A stretch of DNA of 8,144 nucleotides from Anaerolineales bacterium. GTDB taxonomy: Bacteria > Chloroflexota > Anaerolineae > Anaerolineales > Villigracilaceae. Position 1 is the stretch's first letter. Each line of letters opens with the position of its first letter. Made by a program: the position numbers and the translations under genes. This document shows, piece by piece, positions 1-5,690 of this stretch. The stretch is from assembly GCA_025056515.1 (NCBI GenBank), contig JANWWB010000216.1:1-8144 (forward strand), in the 5' to 3' direction. Below the pieces are notes generated by a model. That model made no database searches. It saw only the letters and a list, made by a program, of their open reading frames with translations, and was not told the DNA's origin.

Positions 1-305
1 TAGATAATTAATTGATCGGGATCGCTATAGACTCCGGTCAGGCGCTTAACTCGAACCCGCAAGCCGGTCTCTTCCAGCACTTCGCGTTCGATAGCCGCCG
101 CGACCGTTTCTCCAGGGTCAACGCGTCCGCCAGGGAGACACCATTGTCCGTTGTCACGGCGACATGTCAGCAAGACGCGTGTGCCGGTCTCATCGAGCAA
201 AATCGCCGAACAGCCTAAGCGTAATGTGCCGTTGCGAGCTATTTTAGGACCGTAGAGAATGTGGGTGGTTGGAGAATCTTCCGTTAGCTTAGAGTGACTG
301 GTCAT
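1..305 (-). CDS. NUDIX hydrolase, 3' end cut off by the window edge
   Basis: Reading the minus strand from the ATG at 305-303 gives 101 codons without a stop before the window ends, so the C-terminus is missing. Residues 60-82 match the Nudix box GX5EX7REUXEEXGU completely: G60, E66, R74, E75, V76, E78, E79, G81 and L82. It is preceded by the usual WCLPGG turn (W55-G60). NUDIX enzymes hydrolyse a nucleoside diphosphate linked to another group, with Mg2+ held by the glutamates of this box; the substrate (for example an oxidised dNTP, ADP-ribose or a nucleotide sugar) cannot be told here. Residues 1-28 form a short lead-in, and the core fold starts near residue 28. No Shine-Dalgarno sequence lies before the ATG, but a consensus -10 box sits 7 bases upstream. 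The gene is divergent from the SGNH-like lipoprotein. The family call is very secure; the exact start is a little less so. Confidence 0.92.
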   Translation of the reverse strand, partial: MTSHSKLTEDSPTTHILYGPKIARNGTLRLGCSAILLDETGTRVLLTCRRDNGQWCLPGGRVDPGETVAAAIEREVLEETGLRVRVKRLTGVYSDPDQLII

Positions 306-312
306 AGCTTAG

Positions 313-340
313 ATTATAATTCGGCAAGCCCTAGAAACAA
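313..340 (-). promoter_or_regulatory. Probable sigma-A-type promoter of the NUDIX gene, possibly leaderless
   Basis: On the minus strand, a perfect TATAAT lies at 318-313 and a weaker -35 candidate TTGTTT at 340-335, with a 16-base spacer. The predicted transcription start falls around 305-307, at or next to the ATG at 305. No Shine-Dalgarno motif fits between them, which would make the mRNA leaderless or nearly so. The -10 match is strong and the -35 is only half consensus. Confidence 0.45.
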
Positions 341-416
341 AGAGGCACCTTGTTGTCCTGCTTGGTCTAGCAGAGTCTTTGCTGCACATAAGATGCTCAA
401 CGTTCTTATCTGCCAT

Positions 417-1493
417 ATGCGTACAACCCATTTTCGCCAACGTCTGTTGTTCTCTCTTCCACTTAACCGTACTCTAAACTGTTTTGTATGTTGGAGTCTG
501 GCACTGTTGTCCTTGGTCTTGACCTCTTGTGCAGGTCGAGTGTCCTTGGCATCTGGCTCTTTGACTGAAACGCCTTTACCGTTGGTTGCTCTGGAGACCG
601 TCCCGGCTTCATCCTGGACGGCGCCGCTTGTACTTTCACCTACTCCCGAGCGTACTCCTACCGAAGAGCCTTCGCCGACGGCCATTCCCTCTCCTACCTT
701 CACGCTGACCAAGACGTTTACCCCAACTGCAACGGTTCGCCCGACCTTGGGGCCGAATGAGTGGCAATATCTGCCGATAATACCCCAAGTGAGTGAAACA
801 GCACGTCAGATTTACCGCGCAGGGCAGGTTCTTGGGAATGACCCTCATGCGTTTTCTATTATTGGCGATTGTCTTAGCTTGCCAATCAATATGTTTGGCA
901 ATTACGGACAGCCTGGGCGCTATAATCTCGGCCCGTTTTCGCATTTGCAACCTGTGATTGATTGGTTTCAGCCCTCCTTTAGGCGGATTAGCGTTACCCT
1001 GCGTGACGGTTTCAATACTGCGGCAGTGCTTTCACCGTTGCGCGCTGATCCTAAATTGTGCCAACCGAATGAGACGCCGCTCGTGTGTGAATATCGCATC
1101 CATCGTCCCAGTTACGTTTTTATTAGCATTGGCACAGACGATTTTGGGACACCACCGGAGGTGTATGAAAAGCGCATGCGTCAAATTGTGGAATACACGA
1201 TTTCTCAAGGAATCGTGCCTATTTTGGCAACAAAGGCGGATAATCGAGAAGGAGACCACGCCTTCAACCGGATTGTAGCGCAGCTGGCTTATGAGTATGA
1301 CGTCCCTTTGTGGAATTTTTGGGCTGCTGTCCAACCGCTCAAGTATGGTGTCCTGAATGACCGAGGGCATTTGTATTGGGCCGATCCAAATCACCTGGAA
1401 TACCAAAACAGTATGATGGTAGCTGTGCCGGTACGAGCGGCTACCGCTTTGCAAGCGCTGGACGCGGTTTGGCGGGGGGTGACTTCTCCATAG
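417..1493 (+). CDS. Lipoprotein with Pro/Thr stalk and SGNH-hydrolase-like domain (Cys at the nucleophile position)
   Basis: Numbered from the ATG at 417, the protein has 358 residues. A basic n-region, a hydrophobic stretch and a lipobox L35-T36-S37-C38 predict a lipoprotein anchored outside the membrane. Residues 75-110 are a Pro/Thr/Ser-rich stalk. The globular part (about 115-358) has the layout of the SGNH/GDSL hydrolase fold: a block-I-like IIGDCLS with C152 where the catalytic Ser should be, a block-III-like G239-T-D-D where GxND is usual, and a block-V-like D323-P-N-H326 near the end supplying an Asp-His pair. Family members hydrolyse esters, including acetyl groups on glycans. With Ser replaced by Cys this one may be a thiol enzyme or a non-catalytic binder. 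The frame is open back to a GTG at 294, and an ATG at 393 is possible. None of these starts has a clear ribosome binding site; 417 gives the most normal signal peptide and avoids overlap with the NUDIX start. The fold call is moderately sure and the substrate unknown. Confidence 0.72.
   Translation: MRTTHFRQRLLFSLPLNRTLNCFVCWSLALLSLVLTSCAGRVSLASGSLTETPLPLVALETVPASSWTAPLVLSPTPERTPTEEPSPTAIPSPTFTLTKTFTPTATVRPTLGPNEWQYLPIIPQVSETARQIYRAGQVLGNDPHAFSIIGDCLSLPINMFGNYGQPGRYNLGPFSHLQPVIDWFQPSFRRISVTLRDGFNTAAVLSPLRADPKLCQPNETPLVCEYRIHRPSYVFISIGTDDFGTPPEVYEKRMRQIVEYTISQGIVPILATKADNREGDHAFNRIVAQLAYEYDVPLWNFWAAVQPLKYGVLNDRGHLYWADPNHLEYQNSMMVAVPVRAATALQALDAVWRGVTSP
639..746 (+). repeat. Pro/Thr/Ser low-complexity linker in the SGNH-like lipoprotein
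   Basis: About 36 codons encode SPTP-, TPTEEPSPT- and TFTPT-type segments between the lipidated N-terminus and the globular domain. It reads as a flexible stalk that lifts the domain off the membrane, the same style as the linkers in the lamin-tail protein on the right of the window. Confidence 0.6.
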
Positions 1494-1501
1494 ATCATAA
1501 G

Positions 1502-2500
1502 TCAAGGGAGATAGCTGCGTGCGGTTACCCAAAGATGATCCGCTAGGTGTTCGGAAAGCGGTCGGAGTTGGACACCTCGGCCACTTGAGGCATCGAGGAT
1601 CATGCCGTTTCCCCAATAAAAAGCAACGTGCGTGATAGGACCCTCTCGCACCTCAGCGGTGAAGATAAGGTCGCCGCGCCGGAGTTCACTACGACTAACC
1701 GGTACACCGCCTCGGGCTTGGTCATCGGCATCACGTGCCATTTGAAAGCCATGAGCGTGGAACAGTCGATAGACGAATCCAGAGCAATCCAAAGTTGCGC
1801 TGGTTGTCCCGCCCCAACGGTAAGGTGTCCCGATGAACGTTTCGGCCAACCAGAAGAAATTCTCGGTTGGAATCGGTAGGTTCGGGTCGGCGGTGAGACG
1901 GACATCTCGGCGCGGTAACCAGCCAAGGCCTCCATCTGGCAAACGAACCTGTACCCAGTTCTCTTGTTGCGCTTCAACCGGTAAGCGAGTGTCGAGGTAG
2001 ACTTGCATGACTCGCTCTCCATTCGGTGTAGACCGAATCAGGCTGAAGGGAGTCATAACAACCGCGTATTCTCGTGCAGAAGGCCAGCCGGTGGCGAGGG
2101 CTTCCAGGCGAATCCAGCCCGGGTAGCCGAGTTCGTGCTTATGGGAGGGTTGTTCAACTGCGACAATATATGCCCAGTCGCCCTTGGTTTGTAAGACGAA
2201 AACTTTCTCACCGAGTAACAATTGCGTTTGCAAATGCCAATATTCGCCTTCGTGCTGTGGGTCATCCCACAGGTCGGCCTTGGCCGTGCGTACGACAAAA
2301 GGGCGTGGAGAGTCGGTTGTCGGTTCTGGGAAGATCTGCGGCGTCGTGGCAGTAAGAGAAGAGGTGGCCGGTGTGGATGTTGCAGAAGGGAGGAGAGCAG
2401 GGATGGTGGGAGACATCGGCGGCGGAGTGATTGAAGACGGCACAGCGCAGCCGCCTAGGAAAGCGATGAGCAGGAGGAACATCACGATTCGAGGAAACAT
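1502..2500 (-). CDS. NlpC/P60 family lipoprotein, probable cell-wall endopeptidase with two SH3-like domains
   Basis: The 332-residue protein starts with a signal peptide and lipobox L15-G16-G17-C18, so it is predicted to be a lipoprotein. A Pro/Thr/Ser-rich spacer (19-66) follows, then two SH3b-like beta domains (about 66-138 and 143-204) and a C-terminal NlpC/P60 domain (about 212-332). The catalytic Cys is C239 in the motif LDCSGF, after the typical PYRWGG segment (226-231), and the catalytic His is H291 in THVAFYWG. The third polar position, usually His, Asn or Gln in this family, is D303 in LDASSGRG. The arrangement of two SH3b domains and NlpC/P60 and the length match the YkfC/AvPCP type, which cuts the gamma-D-Glu to diamino-acid bond in peptidoglycan stem peptides; that specificity is inferred from architecture. 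The start at 2500 has an AGGA-type ribosome binding site 5 bases upstream. The gene converges on the SGNH-like gene with only 8 bases between stop codons. Confidence 0.9.
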   Translation of the reverse strand: MFPRIVMFLLLIAFLGGCAVPSSITPPPMSPTIPALLPSATSTPATSSLTATTPQIFPEPTTDSPRPFVVRTAKADLWDDPQHEGEYWHLQTQLLLGEKVFVLQTKGDWAYIVAVEQPSHKHELGYPGWIRLEALATGWPSAREYAVVMTPFSLIRSTPNGERVMQVYLDTRLPVEAQQENWVQVRLPDGGLGWLPRRDVRLTADPNLPIPTENFFWLAETFIGTPYRWGGTTSATLDCSGFVYRLFHAHGFQMARDADDQARGGVPVSRSELRRGDLIFTAEVREGPITHVAFYWGNGMILDASSGRGVQLRPLSEHLADHLWVTARSYLP

Positions 2501-2763
2501 ACTATTCCTATTGCGAGAGACAAACTATGCTTGTCTAGGCTCTTGGCCTTGATTTTAAGCAAGCGTTTGGGTTTTGTGGGGGATTGAATAGGCGCAAGCA
2601 GGGAAATAGTTGCCATGGTAGAAAAGGCGTCTTGGAGCAATTCTTATTGTTATTCTTCAGCCTCTAGAGCAAGTGATTTGGTAGAATAAACACATTGGCA
2701 TCCTAATTCTAAGCCCAATTATGCTCGGTTCGCTCTAAGCTTCCTGGCGAGACATTAGGACCT
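2501..2763. other. Divergent intergenic region between the NlpC/P60 gene and the plus-strand cluster
   Basis: This 263-base stretch contains no convincing ORF on either strand. It must hold the promoter of the NlpC/P60 gene (minus) and probably that of the plus-strand cluster. The minus-strand side shows no -35/-10 pair good enough to call; the plus side has one candidate, listed separately. No strong hairpin or tRNA-like structure was seen. Confidence 0.6.
2695..2725 (+). promoter_or_regulatory. Candidate promoter for the plus-strand cluster
   Basis: TTGGCA at 2695-2700 is a good -35 match. Possible -10 elements are TTATGC (2719-2724, 18-base spacer) or TATGCT (2720-2725, 19-base spacer), both imperfect. 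It lies 40-70 bases before the first ORF of the cluster at 2764, which fits position-wise. Confidence 0.25.
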
Positions 2764-2985
2764 ATGCCAACAGATAAATATGACTTTGCTTCATTTTTCT
2801 GGCCGCATGAACGTTTACATCGTGCCACATTGCTCAACTATCCCAAGCGCGTTCGTATTTACGAATCGGCCCGAGATGAGCTAGAACAAAAGTTTGTGGA
2901 AGGCGCGTTGGCGTTGAAAGAATCATCTCCATTCGAGCGCGCTCGTTGGAGCGCAGGTTGCTTTCGAGAAGCAAGTCTCGCTTAG
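2764..2985 (+). CDS. Short unrecognised ORF, probably the 5' part of an interrupted gene
   Basis: The ATG at 2764 has an AGGA motif 3 bases upstream (2757-2760), rather close but usable. It encodes 73 residues rich in Arg, Glu and aromatics, predicted alpha-helical (about residues 30-60), with no signal peptide and no motif I recognise. It ends at a TAG (2983-2985). The same frame stays open after this TAG and still reads like protein (a W-R-Q-Q-V segment, then N-L-L-Y-N-L-V-W-R-R-Y-N-R) for at least another 50 codons. The TAG may therefore be a nonsense mutation in a gene of about 125 or more residues. As the first reading frame of the cluster with the propeller protein and formyltransferase, it may have belonged to the same glycan-related set. 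It could also be a genuine small protein. Confidence 0.4.
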   Translation: MPTDKYDFASFFWPHERLHRATLLNYPKRVRIYESARDELEQKFVEGALALKESSPFERARWSAGCFREASLA

Positions 2986-3228
2986 GAGAGTTGGCGACAA
3001 CAGGTGGAACGCGTTCCGCCAAAAGTCAATTTGCTGTACAATCTGGTCTGGCGTCGCTACAATCGGGCGGCACGAATGCCCAAATCTATTAGGCCGCTTC
3101 TCAGAAAAGCTCTGACAACTTATCCCAACAATCTCCTTGGTGACTACAGCAATCATGCAACTACGAGTTCATGCACTTCTTCCCTACGAAATCTGCCACT
3201 ATGCCGATGGCAAGACGCTCATCACTAG
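2986..3228 (+). pseudogene. In-frame continuation of the 2764 ORF after the amber codon
   Basis: The frame of the 2764 ORF continues without a further stop to 3226-3228. Roughly the first 50 codons (to about 3145) have protein-like composition with helix-type Leu, Arg and aromatic spacing. The last 25 codons overlap the next gene and look like an out-of-frame shadow (S/T/C/H-rich), so the ancestral gene probably ended or was rearranged near 3145. The only internal start is a GTG at 3004 with an AGGAG motif too far upstream, so separate translation seems unlikely. This is an inference from reading-frame appearance; the intact family is not known to me. Confidence 0.3.
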
Positions 3229-4180
3229 CCGTTACCATTGGATTTATGTTCAACACGGTGTAGACCGATATTGCTTGCGGCTACCGGAGCGTGCTTGGTT
3301 ACGCCCGTTTGGGCTGTTGCGTCTCACGCGTCGGCTGGCTCGTCTGGATAAATGTAATGTCGTCCCGGTTGAAGGGGGGCTGGTTATCATCCGTCAGGGA
3401 AGAGTCTATCGCTACGATGCCGCTCACAGACGCTTGCAGGAGGTCTTGAAGCTGCGGAATTGCCGTAACGTTCTACATCAATCGATTGCTGTGCTGGAGG
3501 GACGGCAACTCTACTTCGGTGAGTACGGACGCAATGCAGAACGTCGTGAGGTACCCGTGTATCGTAGCCTGGATGGTGGTCAAACCTGGGAGACCGTCTT
3601 TTGTTTTCCTCGGGGCAAAATCAAACACGTTCACGGTTGTTATTATGATCCGTATGAGGACAAAATTTGGGTTCTGACCGGCGATTATGCCGATGAAAAT
3701 TACCTTCTCTGTGCCGACCGAGATTTCAGGCAAGTTGAATGGATTGGCGATGGCCAGCAGCGGTACCGAACGTGTAACCTGTTCTTTCGCCCAGAGAGCG
3801 TTGATTGGGTAATGGATTCGCACCTCGAGCCGAGCTATCATATTTGCCTCGATCGCCGCACACGGCGCATCGAGATCAAGCAGATGTTTCCTGGACCGGT
3901 CTGGTACGTTAAAACGCTCGAAGACGGTTGGTATTTGGCCGCTACCGCTCAGGAGATCGGTCCTGGCGTCCTGGACCGGTATGCTCATCTGATGGTCTCG
4001 CGCGATTTGGAAACATGGGAGGAACTTGCACGGTTTGAGCATGATGGCTGGCCCAAAAAACTTTTCAAGTTTGGTGTAATTGGTTTTGCCGATGGGCCAC
4101 AGACCAGCCAAGAGTTTTATCTTTTTGCCGAGGCGCTCAAAGGGTTCGATGGCAAAACGGCCCGTTGTGCCCTTGGATGA
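3155..4180 (+). CDS. Beta-propeller-like protein with Asp-box (BNR) motif, glycan cluster
   Basis: From the ATG at 3155 the protein has 341 residues, with no signal peptide or membrane segment, so it is probably cytoplasmic. It is built of short Trp/Tyr-rich beta strands typical of propellers. A perfect Asp-box, SLDGGQTW, lies at residues 138-145, and a degenerate copy, SRDLETW, at 282-288. Asp-boxes mark blades in sialidases and other BNR-repeat proteins but are structural and do not prove hydrolase activity. The sialidase catalytic set (Arg triad, Tyr/Glu pair) cannot be assigned here. The conserved-looking middle (H-V-H-G followed by D-P-Y-E-D and W-V-L-T-G-D, about 158-177) may be the ligand face. 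ATG 3155 has GGTGA at 3139-3143 as a slightly distant ribosome binding site; in-frame TTG 3137 and GTG 3140 are alternatives. It is followed 9 bases later by the next gene, so it is co-transcribed with it and the formyltransferase. A role in polysaccharide synthesis or modification is an inference from this context. Confidence 0.75.
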   Translation: MQLRVHALLPYEICHYADGKTLITSRYHWIYVQHGVDRYCLRLPERAWLRPFGLLRLTRRLARLDKCNVVPVEGGLVIIRQGRVYRYDAAHRRLQEVLKLRNCRNVLHQSIAVLEGRQLYFGEYGRNAERREVPVYRSLDGGQTWETVFCFPRGKIKHVHGCYYDPYEDKIWVLTGDYADENYLLCADRDFRQVEWIGDGQQRYRTCNLFFRPESVDWVMDSHLEPSYHICLDRRTRRIEIKQMFPGPVWYVKTLEDGWYLAATAQEIGPGVLDRYAHLMVSRDLETWEELARFEHDGWPKKLFKFGVIGFADGPQTSQEFYLFAEALKGFDGKTARCALG

Positions 4181-4189
4181 GTCTTTGCT

Positions 4190-4777
4190 ATGCATGTTTC
4201 TTATCGCTTCATTCGCTCTGAAGGTTTGCGTTTTCTCTCTGATGCAAGGCTACGCGACCATCCAGCCTTGCCTTTTGTTGGATTGGAAGTCGCGTTGCAG
4301 TTCTTTGACTTGCCACCCGGGCCGGCTGTTTCGGTAGATATTTCTGATATTGTGCTTCCAACTGCCTCGCCGGCTTTTAAGAACCTCGAAGCGGATACTC
4401 TGCTCATACTGCGTAAGTGTCTGTATGCCGGAAAACATCTCGACCTGGCAGCGCGCTGGGCAGAGGGGTTAATGCGTTTTTGTGAGGTGCGTTTGTCCTC
4501 GCTTGAAAGTCGTGCTCGACAAAAATGGGGGACAATCTCGGCGGCTCGCTTACAGTTGCTTGAAGTGGGTGTCTTTCTGCTCGATGCTTATTTTGTCCAA
4601 CGTGACCTACGCTTCCTGAATACGGCACTCAAGTTGACCGACCAAAAGTGGCTCTTTCCTCCCCAGCCTTTGCTTGCTTTTTGGCCTCAACCTCGGCTGG
4701 CAGCAGTTTGGCAATGGCGTATGAGTTTGATGATAACCTATCTGCTGGCAGAAATCGGTGCACACCACGATGGATAG
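4190..4777 (+). CDS. Conserved-looking alpha-helical protein of unknown function
   Basis: The protein has 195 residues and no signal peptide. The N-terminal third (about 1-65) mixes short strands and loops, ending in a segment around V-D-I-S-D-I-V-L-P. From about residue 66 to the end it is almost continuous helix with regular Leu/Ala spacing and Trp/Phe anchors (A-A-R-W-A-E-G, L-L-E-V-G-V-F-L-L-D-A-Y, W-Q-W-R-M), resembling helical-hairpin repeats such as TPR, though no canonical TPR consensus is present. The C-terminal helix (about 176-188) is hydrophobic but too short and mixed for a confident membrane span. The ATG at 4190 lies 9 bases after the propeller gene's stop. Its TAG overlaps the ATG of the formyltransferase by 8 bases, implying translational coupling and a shared process. 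I do not recognise the family; a partner or scaffold for the formyltransferase is a guess from this coupling. Confidence 0.72.
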   Translation: MHVSYRFIRSEGLRFLSDARLRDHPALPFVGLEVALQFFDLPPGPAVSVDISDIVLPTASPAFKNLEADTLLILRKCLYAGKHLDLAARWAEGLMRFCEVRLSSLESRARQKWGTISAARLQLLEVGVFLLDAYFVQRDLRFLNTALKLTDQKWLFPPQPLLAFWPQPRLAAVWQWRMSLMITYLLAEIGAHHDG

Positions 4778-5570
4778 GATGGTCGTCTTTTCACCCAGCC
4801 GCTATAGCCTGTACACCCTCTGTGTAGTTGAATTGTTACGGCGCAAAGGGGTGAGAGTTTCTGGCATCTTTGTCCGCCGCCTTGTTAATCCTGGGCGTTT
4901 TATCCAGGAATTTCGCCGTGATGGAAAACGGTTGCTGCGCAAGATTTGGCGCAAGTTGATTTTACGGCGACAGGTTGATCGTTCTGTCAAATATGAAACT
5001 CTTCAGACCTTGGCACGTCGCGAAAGCATAGTTCAGCGCAGTGTGGACGATTTTGCGGATATGGGGATACCGGTCTTTTACTGTGATGATTTGAATGAGC
5101 CATCTGTTTTAGCAAAACTGGATGAACTGCGCCCGCGGCTGGCGGTCTTCACCGGCGGTGGTCTGTTGCGCTCTGAACTCCTCAAGCGTTGTGGCGAGGG
5201 TGTGCTGAATTGTCATGCTGGCATCCTGCCCCGCTATCGCGGCATGGATGTGATTGAATGGGCTATTTTAGAAGGTAACCTGGACCAGGTGGGATGCACG
5301 GTTCATTTTATGGATGAAGGGGTAGACACGGGCGATATTGTGCGCCTTTGTCCTATTCCGCTACATCCGGGAGATGAGCTGCACCGCTTGCGTGAGCGCT
5401 TTGAACCGATTATGTGTCGTGAGATGGTGTCTGCCTGTTGGGATGTCTTGAATGGCACAGCGCAGCGCGTTCCTCAACGTGCCGAGGAGGGACGGCAATA
5501 CTTCATCATGCATCCGGCTTTGATTCGTCTGGTCGAAGAAGCGATGTCTCGGCGTGTGATGGGAGAGTGA
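4770..5570 (+). CDS. Formyltransferase family protein, probable amino-sugar N-formyltransferase
   Basis: Numbered from the ATG at 4770 the protein has 266 residues. The catalytic triad of the 10-formyl-tetrahydrofolate-dependent transferases (GART, FMT and sugar formyltransferases) is visible: N147 and H149 in NCHAGILPRYRG, and D186 in EGVDTGDI. A GGG segment (129-131) precedes the cofactor loop. The N-terminus (residues 4-32) is a Rossmann-like first strand and helix. Between it and the next strand sits a very basic stretch (about 48-68, Arg/Lys-rich) that is not part of the minimal PurN core. At 266 residues it is longer than typical PurN and lacks the C-terminal domain of methionyl-tRNA formyltransferase, which fits transferases that formylate amino sugars of surface glycans. 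It probably uses 10-formyl-THF to formylate a primary amine on a nucleotide sugar; the sugar is unknown. ATG 4770 overlaps the upstream stop; GTG 4758 and ATG 4779 are alternatives. The fold is very secure, the substrate inferred. Confidence 0.88.
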   Translation: MDRMVVFSPSRYSLYTLCVVELLRRKGVRVSGIFVRRLVNPGRFIQEFRRDGKRLLRKIWRKLILRRQVDRSVKYETLQTLARRESIVQRSVDDFADMGIPVFYCDDLNEPSVLAKLDELRPRLAVFTGGGLLRSELLKRCGEGVLNCHAGILPRYRGMDVIEWAILEGNLDQVGCTVHFMDEGVDTGDIVRLCPIPLHPGDELHRLRERFEPIMCREMVSACWDVLNGTAQRVPQRAEEGRQYFIMHPALIRLVEEAMSRRVMGE

Positions 5571-5646
5571 GAGGCCAGCGGTCGAGGAATAGCCGGCCGG
5601 CCGTAGACTCAGCGATGATATTGTCAGCTGCGTTCGGCGCTTGCAA

Positions 5647-5667
5647 GCCTTGAGAGGCGTCTTTTCT
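5647..5667 (+). terminator. Weak candidate terminator after the formyltransferase gene
   Basis: GCCT (5647-5650) and AGGC (5655-5658) form a 4-bp stem with a TGAG loop, followed 3 bases later by a T-rich run (5662-5667). A perfect 10-base palindrome GCTTGCAAGC (5639-5648) overlaps its left side. It lies about 75 bases after the stop codon in the convergent gap. The stem is short, so the call is tentative. Confidence 0.2.
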
Positions 5668-5690
5668 GCCTGGACTATGAAGAGGAGGTG

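Noticed and set aside
12..218. A plus-strand frame at the left edge
   Set aside because: The opposite strand carries a perfect Nudix box over the same bases, so this frame is a shadow.
1032..1616. A 194-residue open frame on the minus strand
   Set aside because: It overlaps the 3' end of the SGNH-like gene in antisense and the end of the NlpC/P60 gene in another frame; both of those have clear domain motifs.
3473..4195. A 240-residue open frame on the minus strand
   Set aside because: It lies wholly antisense to the propeller-like gene, whose Asp-box motif and operon position are convincing. The antisense product has no recognisable motif or good ribosome binding site.
5590..5604. Palindromic CGGCCGGCCG in the convergent gap
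   Set aside because: It has no loop and no following T run, so it is not a terminator. A 10-base GC palindrome alone is not strong evidence of function.
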